A stretch of 64,000 bases of DNA from Salinimicrobium sp049680855 (GTDB lineage: Bacteria; Bacteroidota; Bacteroidia; Flavobacteriales; Flavobacteriaceae). Of this stretch, positions 56,629 to 64,000 are shown piece by piece. Made by a program: the position numbers and the translations under genes. The notes beneath the pieces were generated by a model. The model did no database searches, was not told where the DNA came from, and worked only from the letters and a program-made list of their open reading frames with translations. Numbering within the stretch: the stretch's first letter is position 1; every line of letters starts with the position of its first letter. The stretch covers positions 124,001 through 188,000 of the forward strand of contig NZ_JBMPGS010000002.1 of assembly GCF_049680855.1 (NCBI RefSeq), given 5' to 3'.

Positions 56629-58550
56629 TTGTAAAATTTTAATATGAGCATTTCGGTGAGCAGCATTAACAATCCAAAAATAATAAACCATTTCCAAAGC
56701 GCGTCTATTTCATTTTCCAATTCAATCTCTCGAAACACTTCGGAAACTGAGCTGTGAACATTATTTTGAGAAGTGGTTAAATCGTAATGCACAAGGTTGT
56801 TTTCTCTGCGATTAATGTTGAAGCTTATCGCCTGTAAATTTTCTTCTCCTTTGAAAATGCTATAAGTACCGGGTTGTTCAGGAGCTTCATTTAACTGAAG
56901 TTCCACTTTGTTCTGATAGTTTTGCTGGCGGGGAATAAAAACATAGTCTTCAGAGCCCACTTTGAGAATTTCATCCCTTCCCGTCGCCACCGAAACATCT
57001 ACTGTAGCCTGATTTCCAAGTATATAATAAAGTTGAGTGGATTTTAGCGCCAGGTTACCCACATTGAAAAGCGTAGGAACAATAAGCGGAGACATTTGGA
57101 AATTGGAGTTATCTAAATTTATTGGTGCGGTAAAAATGTAGCTGTTATTTCTTTGAAAAAGAAATGGCTGCCCGTTCTCATAACTCAAAACCGGCCTGTG
57201 GTAGCCGTTAATCCTGTAAGATTGCTGCACTTTTGGATATTCAAAATTATAAACTTCTTCATTAAATACCGTTTGAAAAAGTCGGTGCTCAAATGATATT
57301 TCAGAAATGAGGTTTTCCTGCTCGATTTTCCCTCGGAATTCCGGCAGGCCATTTTCCTTGAAAAAGGCATTATAATTATCAATTTCAGCTTCTTCAGAAG
57401 GTATTATTACCAGGTAAATTCCTTCCTGTAACAGGCTTCTTAAAGTGCCGGCAAGCGGAGAGGAAATTTTGGGAAGCTCATTGAGCACCACAAGATTTGC
57501 ACTGGTGAGCATATCATAATCAACCCGACTTCCTGAAAAAGAGGATACATTAAATTCTGGAGTTTGGTAAATTCTTTTTAGAAAAGAGTCTTCTTGCTCT
57601 CCAATAATTACCACATTAACAGGTTCGTTTTCATTAATGTTGAAGAAAAGCTGATTGTCAAAAGGAAGACCAGGATCGTCAATTTTAATTCTTCCCCTGG
57701 CAAATTCTCCTGTAGGAATGGTAAATTCGATTTCAGCAATGGAATCGCCCAGAACAGCAGTTTTTTTTGCGATTAGCCGCTCGCCATTGTAAAGAGAAAC
57801 GAGAATTTCTTCGGAAGATGTATGTAGTGCAGATATTGTCGTATTTAAAATAGTCTCATCTATCGTTCTGGCTGAAATCCAAGCGGTGTCGACAGAGATA
57901 TTGCGTTTATTTTGTGCATGTACCTGTACCAGTCTGGTATTAAATTCAGCAGGCAGGCTAAAATAATCTCTTTCCCTTGTTTTCCGAAAATCTGAAATCG
58001 CAATAAAATTTACCGAAGCATTTCGATTTTTAGATGAAAGATCATTTGCTTTTAGAATGACATCCTTCCATCTTAAACTTTGGGCAGAATAATCGATTTG
58101 TTGTAAATCATTCTGTACTGCTCTTAAGGTGATATTTTTCCATTCCAGGTCATTTGTGAATAGCGAAAAAGGGCGTTCTTGTGGAAGATTCTCCAGCAAA
58201 TCCTGAATACTTCTTTTCAGTAAAATTCCATTGGCTCCTTTTGCCTGCATGCTGTAGGAGTTATCAAGATATATGACAGTCTCTTGTTCCTCGCCAAGGT
58301 TTCCTGAACGCGATGGGAGGTAGGGCTGTGCAAAAGCCAGAATAACAGCAGCAAGTAAAAGCAATCTTGAACAGAGAATTAACCATTTTTTGATCCTGGA
58401 GCTTTTTCTTTTTTCCTCGTTTACTTTCCGAAGGAATTTTACGTTCGTGAAATCTTCTTTCCGAAATTTTCTTAACTGAAAAAGGTGTACCAGTATTGGG
58501 ATGAGGAGCAGGAAGAGCGCATAAAGTAATTCAGGATGTTGAAAATGCAT
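56625..58550 (-). CDS. BatA-type aerotolerance membrane protein with vWA-like domain
   Basis: About 641 aa from ATG at 58550 (MHFQHPELLYALFLLLIPILVHLFQLR), the standard N-terminus of the BatA domain family (TIGR02226). A second helix (WLILCSRLLLLAAVILAFAQP) follows, then a vWA-type DxSxS motif (YLDNSYSMQ). The remainder is a large periplasmic region and the C-terminus has a further helix (WKWFIIFGLLMLLTEMLIL). Bat proteins are thought to counter oxidative or envelope stress. Its stop overlaps the dihydroorotase-like gene start by 4 bp. Confidence 0.85.
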   Translation of the reverse strand: MHFQHPELLYALFLLLIPILVHLFQLRKFRKEDFTNVKFLRKVNEEKRKSSRIKKWLILCSRLLLLAAVILAFAQPYLPSRSGNLGEEQETVIYLDNSYSMQAKGANGILLKRSIQDLLENLPQERPFSLFTNDLEWKNITLRAVQNDLQQIDYSAQSLRWKDVILKANDLSSKNRNASVNFIAISDFRKTRERDYFSLPAEFNTRLVQVHAQNKRNISVDTAWISARTIDETILNTTISALHTSSEEILVSLYNGERLIAKKTAVLGDSIAEIEFTIPTGEFARGRIKIDDPGLPFDNQLFFNINENEPVNVVIIGEQEDSFLKRIYQTPEFNVSSFSGSRVDYDMLTSANLVVLNELPKISSPLAGTLRSLLQEGIYLVIIPSEEAEIDNYNAFFKENGLPEFRGKIEQENLISEISFEHRLFQTVFNEEVYNFEYPKVQQSYRINGYHRPVLSYENGQPFLFQRNNSYIFTAPINLDNSNFQMSPLIVPTLFNVGNLALKSTQLYYILGNQATVDVSVATGRDEILKVGSEDYVFIPRQQNYQNKVELQLNEAPEQPGTYSIFKGEENLQAISFNINRRENNLVHYDLTTSQNNVHSSVSEVFREIELENEIDALWKWFIIFGLLMLLTEMLILKFYK

Positions 58551-58589
58551 TCTACGGCAGAAATTTATCAAATATAGAAAATGATAAGC

Positions 58590-59771
58590 TTACAACCTTT
58601 TTATTTTGAACTTAAAATTACTGCCCTGGTTCAATTCAGAATCTAAAGAAATATAGCCGTCCATATGACTTATTAGCTTGTGAACCGTTGCCAGTCCTAT
58701 TCCGCTACCATGATTTCCATCGCGGTCATTGTGGTTTAATGTAGTAAAGAGTTCGAAAATCTTTTCAAAATCTTCTTTAGGAATGCCATTCCCATTATCT
58801 TGTACTTCAAAATGATAGAAATTTTCAGATTTAGCAAAAGAAATTTTTACTTCGCGATTAGGTTTATTATTGTATTTGAGCGCATTACTTATGAGGTTCA
58901 TGAAGATTTGAGTAAGCGCGGCCTTGTTTACTTTATGAAGGGAACCTTGAGCAGGGTACGTGATGTTAACCTGGGCATTTACCTGGTAAAGATCTGCTAT
59001 CCCTTTCAGTAATTTTGGAAGACTTACATCTTCATTCTCCTTTTCCAGGATTTTCTCACTTCGATAAAAAGTTAAAATTCCATCTACATAACTTCGAAGG
59101 CTGTAAGATGACTGGATGAGGAAATCAAGATATTGTAGGGCATCATCATCGAAATTGCCCTGGTTTTCATCCCGTAACAATTCGGTGAGTGAGATGATAT
59201 TTGCAAGTGGAGATTTGATATCATGAGAAACCACGCTAGAAAATTTTTCGAGTTCCTTATATCGCTCCTGCAGTTTTTGCTGCACTCTCAAAAGTTCATT
59301 GTGCTGCTTGTGGTAATCTACCTGGTTTAAAACCTGCCTTGAAAGAATATCAAGTGCAACGCGCTGGTTTCCATTCATAGCGCCAGGTTGTTTATCTGCC
59401 ACATACAAGACTCCCACGGTTTTATTTCTTGTGATAAGTGGTACTCCCGCGTAAAATGTAAATTCCTTTGCCAGGGCAAATTCGGGATACTTTTTTATAT
59501 CTTCGATTCCTAAGATTTTTTCCTGTTCCATAACAGGTCTCCAGAAACAGGGATGTAAAAAAGTTTCCGTATCTTCAATTCCGTAGATGGACTTGATCCA
59601 GGGTTCCTGGTTTGTAATCCCAATAATGGCAGCTACAGATGATCTACAGAGTTGGGAAGCCAGTACCAGGATATCATCAAAATCTTTGTCTGGGCAAAGG
59701 CTTAGTGGGTTAAAATGTTCTGAACTGAATTGCTCTTCCTTCTTAGATAGCCGTAAATGAGAGTCAATCAT
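58590..59771 (-). CDS. GAF-domain sensor histidine kinase
   Basis: A 393-aa protein. A GAF-like sensory domain (residues about 15-160; VLASQLCRSSVAAIIGI, FYAGVPLITRNKTVGVLYV) is joined to a HisKA domain (FSSVVSHDIKSPLANI, His near 190) and an HATPase domain (FMNLISNALKYNNK, NGNGIPKEDFEKIFELF, GSGIGLATVHKLI). It has no membrane helix and is soluble. No response regulator is next to it. It is 39 bp upstream of the BatA-type gene on the same strand. Confidence 0.92.
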   Translation of the reverse strand: MIDSHLRLSKKEEQFSSEHFNPLSLCPDKDFDDILVLASQLCRSSVAAIIGITNQEPWIKSIYGIEDTETFLHPCFWRPVMEQEKILGIEDIKKYPEFALAKEFTFYAGVPLITRNKTVGVLYVADKQPGAMNGNQRVALDILSRQVLNQVDYHKQHNELLRVQQKLQERYKELEKFSSVVSHDIKSPLANIISLTELLRDENQGNFDDDALQYLDFLIQSSYSLRSYVDGILTFYRSEKILEKENEDVSLPKLLKGIADLYQVNAQVNITYPAQGSLHKVNKAALTQIFMNLISNALKYNNKPNREVKISFAKSENFYHFEVQDNGNGIPKEDFEKIFELFTTLNHNDRDGNHGSGIGLATVHKLISHMDGYISLDSELNQGSNFKFKIKRL

Positions 59772-59857
59772 ATTCTGCTTTGATACTTATAAGAAGATAA
59801 AGATAATTAATATGATAACTTTCAGCTCTTTCCGGCTGGAAAAAATCATTAAAATAT

Positions 59858-60622
59858 TTAATATTTTTCAAAAACCCCCAGCCCAAAAAGTGCAAAATCA
59901 TATTTTACGGGATCAATAGGGTCTAATTTTCTAAGTTTAGTATCAAGTTCCAACAATGCCTTCGCATCATTCTGCTTTCTTTTAAGTAAGCCTAATTTTC
60001 GGGCGACATTTCCTGAATGCACATCCAGCGGACAAGATAATTGCGCAGAAGAGATTTGATTCCAGATTCCAAAATCAACGCCCGAATTATCATTTCTCAC
60101 CATCCACCGTAAGAACATGTTGATCCTTTTGGCTGCCGAATTCTTAAAAGGGTCACTTATATGTTTTTCTGTTCTCGTTTCATGAGGTAGTTCAAAAAAC
60201 ACTTTTTTGAACTCATGTATGGCGGGTTGAAGAGATTTTGGTGTTGCATATTTTGAAAACAAGCCTTCTAAACCGTTGTGATGCAGGTAAATATTCTTTA
60301 GTGATTTTATAAAATATGTAAGATCTACGCCATTAAAGGTTCTGTGGACGAAATTTTGTAAACGTTCAAGATCTTCTTCAGAATGCTGAACCACAAAGTC
60401 GTGCGGTGACTGTTCGAGAAGGTCCATCAATTTGTGAGAGTTGTTGAGAATGCTCTTCCGGTTGCCCCAGGCAATTATGGAAGTAAGAAATCCGGAGATT
60501 TCTATATCTTCTTTTTTACTGAACAAATGAGGGATTTGAACAGGATCTGAAGCAATAAATTCTGGAGTGTTATATTGTTCAACTTTGAAATCAAGAAATT
60601 CTTTTAATTCAGATCGTTTCAA
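59858..60622 (-). CDS. TIGR02757/DUF2400 family protein
   Basis: A 254-aa protein. DUF2400 members carry KRINMFLRWMVRNDNSGVDFGIWNQI, LSCPLDVHSGNVARKLGLLKRKQNDA and DPVKYDFALFGLGVFE, all visible. The C-terminal part has a helix-hairpin-helix-like feel, and members have been placed near DNA-glycosylase-like folds, but no activity is assigned. A heptanucleotide repeat lies directly upstream of its ATG. Confidence 0.9.
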   Translation of the reverse strand: MKRSELKEFLDFKVEQYNTPEFIASDPVQIPHLFSKKEDIEISGFLTSIIAWGNRKSILNNSHKLMDLLEQSPHDFVVQHSEEDLERLQNFVHRTFNGVDLTYFIKSLKNIYLHHNGLEGLFSKYATPKSLQPAIHEFKKVFFELPHETRTEKHISDPFKNSAAKRINMFLRWMVRNDNSGVDFGIWNQISSAQLSCPLDVHSGNVARKLGLLKRKQNDAKALLELDTKLRKLDPIDPVKYDFALFGLGVFEKY

Positions 60623-60646
60623 TTGAGCTTCTTTAATCTTTTTTTT

Positions 60647-60689
60647 CTAACCTCTAACTTATAACATCTAACTTCTAACTTCTAACTTC
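60647..60689. repeat. CTAACTT heptanucleotide tandem repeat
   Basis: The stretch holds repeats of TCTAACT (about five, two degenerate) between the DUF2400 gene (start 60622) and the ABC gene (stop 60688), both minus. It occupies the leader or promoter area of the DUF2400 gene. Similar TAACTTC/AGTTAGA strings are common in flavobacterial genomes (memory). Confidence 0.7.
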
Positions 60690-61347
60690 AAATTATATTT
60701 CCGTCAACCATCGTCAGTTTCCGGTCTGCCATATCTGCCAGCTCCTGGTTATGAGTTACGATGACGAAAGTCTGCCCAAATTCCTTCCTAAGTTCAAAGA
60801 ATAGCTTGTGAAGATTTTCTGCAGATTCACTATCCAGGTTTCCCGAAGGTTCATCGGCAAAAATAACTCCGGGATTGTTAATTAATGACCGTGCTACGGC
60901 TACCCGTTGCTGTTCCCCGCCACTCAATTCATTGGGTTTGTGATTTGCCCTGTTGAGCAAACCAAGAAAATCTAGCAGTTCTTTTGCTCTTTTTTCAGCT
61001 TCTTCTTTTGAAGTTTTTTTGATGTATGCGGGAATACATACATTTTCAAGTGCCGTAAATTCCGGCAGTAATTGATGAAATTGAAAAATAAATCCTATAT
61101 TCTCATTTCTAAACCTGGACAGCTCTTTGGAAGAAAGGGCGTAAATATCAGTATTGTTGACCAATAATTTACTTTCCTTTTTTCTGTCTGGAAGATCAAG
61201 AGTTCCTAAGATTTGAAGTAACGTGGTTTTCCCTGCTCCCGAGGCTCCAACGATAGAAACAATTTCTCCTTTCGGAATATGCAAATTGACACCTTTTAAA
61301 ACATGCAGGTCATTATATGATTTGTGAATTTCGCGGGCTTCTATCAT
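60688..61347 (-). CDS. ABC transporter ATP-binding protein (LolD/MacB-like)
   Basis: A 219-aa ATPase. Walker A GASGAGKTTLL, Q-loop FQFHQLLPEFTALENV, ABC signature LSGGEQQRVAVARSL, Walker B VIFADEPSGNLDSES and H-loop VTHNQE are all present. The sequence belongs to the LolD/MacB branch. The permease is not adjacent. Probably works in lipoprotein release or peptide export. It is 24 bp downstream of the DUF5916 gene. Confidence 0.92.
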   Translation of the reverse strand: MIEAREIHKSYNDLHVLKGVNLHIPKGEIVSIVGASGAGKTTLLQILGTLDLPDRKKESKLLVNNTDIYALSSKELSRFRNENIGFIFQFHQLLPEFTALENVCIPAYIKKTSKEEAEKRAKELLDFLGLLNRANHKPNELSGGEQQRVAVARSLINNPGVIFADEPSGNLDSESAENLHKLFFELRKEFGQTFVIVTHNQELADMADRKLTMVDGNII

Positions 61348-61371
61348 GCTATGAATTTATCTTTTGCAATA

Positions 61372-63810
61372 TTAACCTTTAAAGACGTTTTTAACCGAAT
61401 TATAATCAAGAAAATAAACAATTCGCAAGGAAAGATTATGCCTGGAAGGCTTCTCAAACAGGTTCTCCAGGCTCTCAGCATACGAAATGCTGCTTTGGTC
61501 ATCAAGGTTAAAAATGGAATTACGGTAAAGCAATATGGCTTCACTGCCAGGAGCAAAACGCCATCTGTAACTTAAATCAAGGTTCCAGATGTTGAAATTT
61601 GCGTTAGGATCCTCTTCTTCGGAATAGGTATATATTTCCTCCTCCAGGTTTCCGTTTTTCTTAAGGCGGTAAAATTCATCATTATAAAATCTAGCTGCAG
61701 ACCAGAAATTCCGGAAGCTGAGATCAACTGCTTGTCTCGTATTGAAATTATAAGTTGTGGTAAGCTTGTTTTCTACGCTTTGCATATCACGATTTCCAAA
61801 GATAATATCGGAGCCAGAGACGGTAACAAAACTTTTACGATCATTTGTTCGCTCTAAATTCAGCTCATAAATTGCTGTAATCCTGTTGCTGAAACGGTAA
61901 CGCGGCGAGATTCTAAGCTCCCAAAAATGCTGTTTTACATTAAAATAATCCTGATAACCGGCACGAACATCATAGGCAAATTTTTTTCTATAATCTGAAG
62001 ACACCCATAAATTGCCACCAAAGTTTTCATTATAGTTCACAAACCATCCGTCTATGCGGGGCTCAAAAAAATCTCTGGTTTCTGAAAGCCAGTCTACACC
62101 GCCACCATAATAAAAACGGTTTCTATTACTGGCCATAAAGCTCAAGCCGGCGCCGGAAAGCGTTTCAACATCGGGCTGGTACCTTCTTTCATGAACAACC
62201 GAAAGATCTACCCGCAATTCATTGAATTTCTTTACCGGTTCGAAGATCTGATAGGAAACGCCGCCACTAAAATTATTGTAGTTGTTATAAAAATTAAGTC
62301 CCAGATCGTTGATGTCGTAAGTTTCATTGGCAAAGCTGTGGCCGGCATAATATCTTATATTCCCCTTGGTTCGGTTAATAGAAAACTCTGTTGCCAAACC
62401 GGTTTTATTACCAGAAATGAGGTTTACATTACTCATTTTTGCCTCCCCGGTAAATCGAAAGGAATTCGAACGATTAAATACATCAAAAAGAAATCCTGAC
62501 ACATTTCCATCTCTGAAATTTCCCTCTCGCGTTACATTAGTATTAATTAAAGTAATGGAAGAATTTTGATTGAATTGCTGGTCTAGCACCAGGATATTAT
62601 AATTTGTAAACGGCTCTGTAACCACTTCTCTGGTGGAAGAGTGGCTTGGGTTTCGCAAGACTGCAAAGGTTTTTTGAGTGATGGCATTAAAAAAACCTAT
62701 ACCAAGGTCACCGTCTGTTCGTCCTGAGATTTTTAAAGCGTTAAAAAGTTTGGCTTGTTCAGGGTTGTCAACGATCACTTCATCCCTAAGTAATTGCTGC
62801 TGAAGAGTGCCGTAACCCATTGGAGTATCTCCAATTCTCCTGGAGTAGAAAAGTCCGCCTTTATTAAATAGTTCAGTTCCTTCGGTAAAGAAAGCCCTGT
62901 TTTCATTGAATTGTTGTTCAAACGGTGAAAGATTCAATTCCACGTCGTCAAATGCAGTCTGCCCGAAATCGGGAACGAGTGTTGCGTCCAGGGTAAAGGC
63001 ATCAGAAATGCCATATTTTATGTCCATTCCAGCGCTTAGATTAGATCTTGTTTTTCCGTCGAAATGATCTGCTTCAGCAGAAGCGTAAGGGTACAAACTC
63101 AATCTCACCGGTGGATTTACATTTTCCAAACCAGTTAAAAGCCCCTGGTGATGGCTCGCTTTACCAATAGCCTTATCTACAAAATTCCAGGTGTATACCT
63201 CATTAAGGTGTTTTATTTGCCGTGAAAACTGTACACTCCAAAGCTGCATTGCTTTTTCAGGAAAACGCAGGGCAGAGTAGGGGATCTTCATTTCGGCGTA
63301 CCAGCCTTCTTCATCAAAGAAAATTTCTCCCTGCCAAACGACATTGTAGCTATAATCTTCAGAATCTCCTTTCATCCTGGCATCTGCAAGTGCCCCGGCA
63401 GAAGTAATGACAAACCTGGTGTGGTTTTCCCCGTCGTTATAGGTGTTGATATCTACCAGGAAAAAATCTGATTGTCCAATTTTATCCCGTTGTGTAAATT
63501 CTCTAAGGATCCTGCCAGGTTCATTATCTTTCATGGTGGCGCCAATATAAATAGCTTCATCATCATAAATGAATTTCACCTGGGTGCGGTGTGTAGCTCT
63601 TTCGGGCGAAGTACCGGGTTCTAACATGAAAAAATTCTGGGCAACAGCCACATTGTTCCAGGCTTCATCGTTTAAGATTCCGTCAATTTCAGGCGGATTA
63701 TGCACCCGTTTAGCTTCCAGGGATTTTGTACCGCGGTTCCATTCTTCCTGGGCAGTAATTGTACAAAAAAAGAAACAACAGAATAAGGTGAGGGGGAGTA
63801 GAGTTTTCAT
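61372..63810 (-). CDS. DUF5916/CBM9-like outer membrane protein
   Basis: An 812-aa protein with a signal peptide (LLPLTLFCCFFFCTITAQ), then a CBM9-like N-terminal domain of about 200 aa (VHNPPEIDGILNDEAWNNV, DDEAIYIGATMKDNEP, WYAEMKIPYSALRFP), followed by the DUF5916 beta-barrel (GAGLSFMASNRNRFYYGGGVDW, ending SLRIVYFLDYNSVKNVF). It is likely an outer-membrane protein with a periplasmic ligand-binding head. The C-terminus ends with an aromatic-rich beta strand. It is followed by the LolD-like gene in 24 bp. Confidence 0.88.
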   Translation of the reverse strand: MKTLLPLTLFCCFFFCTITAQEEWNRGTKSLEAKRVHNPPEIDGILNDEAWNNVAVAQNFFMLEPGTSPERATHRTQVKFIYDDEAIYIGATMKDNEPGRILREFTQRDKIGQSDFFLVDINTYNDGENHTRFVITSAGALADARMKGDSEDYSYNVVWQGEIFFDEEGWYAEMKIPYSALRFPEKAMQLWSVQFSRQIKHLNEVYTWNFVDKAIGKASHHQGLLTGLENVNPPVRLSLYPYASAEADHFDGKTRSNLSAGMDIKYGISDAFTLDATLVPDFGQTAFDDVELNLSPFEQQFNENRAFFTEGTELFNKGGLFYSRRIGDTPMGYGTLQQQLLRDEVIVDNPEQAKLFNALKISGRTDGDLGIGFFNAITQKTFAVLRNPSHSSTREVVTEPFTNYNILVLDQQFNQNSSITLINTNVTREGNFRDGNVSGFLFDVFNRSNSFRFTGEAKMSNVNLISGNKTGLATEFSINRTKGNIRYYAGHSFANETYDINDLGLNFYNNYNNFSGGVSYQIFEPVKKFNELRVDLSVVHERRYQPDVETLSGAGLSFMASNRNRFYYGGGVDWLSETRDFFEPRIDGWFVNYNENFGGNLWVSSDYRKKFAYDVRAGYQDYFNVKQHFWELRISPRYRFSNRITAIYELNLERTNDRKSFVTVSGSDIIFGNRDMQSVENKLTTTYNFNTRQAVDLSFRNFWSAARFYNDEFYRLKKNGNLEEEIYTYSEEEDPNANFNIWNLDLSYRWRFAPGSEAILLYRNSIFNLDDQSSISYAESLENLFEKPSRHNLSLRIVYFLDYNSVKNVFKG

Positions 63811-63963
63811 TCAATTTTCATTCGCAGCACAAATATGCAGTTATTCTTAAAATGTTACAAACAAGAGGGCCTACAAATAACCTGAATGTCAAAAAAGGGT
63901 TAAAAAGAATACTTAAAAAGCTGCAGACATTACTTTTGAAATCGAAAATCCTATCTTAATAAA

Positions 63964-64000
63964 ATGGAAGAGAAAAATTTTGAAAAGGCAACATTTGCCG
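63964..64000 (+). CDS. Start of a probable peptide methionine sulfoxide reductase (MsrA)
   Basis: The last 37 bases open a frame with MEEKNFEKATFA, running off the window. EKATFA plus an expected GGCFWC is the usual start of MsrA, which repairs oxidised methionine. It is divergent from the DUF5916 gene. Only twelve codons are visible, so the call is a guess from short similarity. Confidence 0.45.
   Translation, partial: MEEKNFEKATFA

Noticed and set aside
1..64000. CRISPR arrays, prophage modules, toxin-antitoxin pairs, rRNA genes
   Set aside because: Looked for repeated spacers, phage structural genes, small paired ORFs and rRNA motifs and found none. The heptanucleotide repeat at 60647 is too short to be CRISPR.

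Overview
The window looks like chromosomal DNA of a marine-type member of the Flavobacteriaceae (Bacteroidota; a Gramella/Salegentibacter/Zunongwangia-like genome is my best guess). The reasons are the TAnnTTTG-type promoters, A-rich leaders with few Shine-Dalgarno sequences, many Bacteroidota-only families (GLPGLI, DUF5916, BatA-type aerotolerance proteins, QEGLA/DUF1704), a parE-x-parC operon, and short quasi-palindromic intergenic repeats typical of flavobacteria. GC is moderate to low. Most of the window is core or shell chromosome; there is no prophage, CRISPR array, rRNA operon or large mobile island.

Layout. 1-2.1 kb: end of a glycogen/trehalose cluster (treY 3' end, malQ). 2.1-5.6 kb: ackA-pta acetate node on the minus strand. 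5.6-12.2 kb: a patchy accessory stretch with a small membrane-protein gene interrupted by a stop codon, a lone RloC/PrrC-like ATPase (probable phage-defence gene), a lipoprotein, a DUF421 protein and a methyltransferase. 12.3-20.2 kb: ychF, then parE-x-parC-mscL with zero or negative spacing. 20.4-25.1 kb: an XRE repressor gene divergent from an M14 metallopeptidase, with a family of GTTTAC-N4-GTAAAC operators between them, then Lrp, YihY and PfpI genes. 25.2-36.9 kb: housekeeping (aroB, proline dehydrogenase, PlsC-like, baeRF7, DUF1853, AI-2E family, truA, recQ, corA, hemerythrin). 37.1-43 kb: a lactonase and a three-gene cluster of AstE-like desuccinylase, ATP-grasp ligase and QEGLA metallopeptidase. 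43.2-47.9 kb: tRNA-Arg(TCT), a 786-bp degenerate stretch, a GLPGLI/outer-membrane-receptor pair and an IS3 transposase relic. 47.9-64 kb: HAD phosphatase, S10 peptidase, PAP2, an unrecognised 484-aa conserved protein, an MBL hydrolase, esterase, a dihydroorotase homologue lacking its metal ligands coupled to a BatA-type protein, a histidine kinase, DUF2400, a LolD-like ATPase, a DUF5916 outer-membrane protein, and the first codons of a probable msrA.

How genes work together. AckA and Pta form the acetyl-CoA/acetate overflow route. TreY and MalQ remodel alpha-glucans. ParE and ParC form topoisomerase IV and look translationally coupled. The most promising under-described items are the operator-studded XRE/M14 divergon, the AstE/ATP-grasp/QEGLA cluster (it looks like a small amide or peptide pathway with no assigned product), the isolated RloC-like ATPase, the metal-ligand-free dihydroorotase homologue, and an over-represented 13-bp palindrome AAAATG-N-CATTTT that recurs between genes, often inside terminator hairpins.
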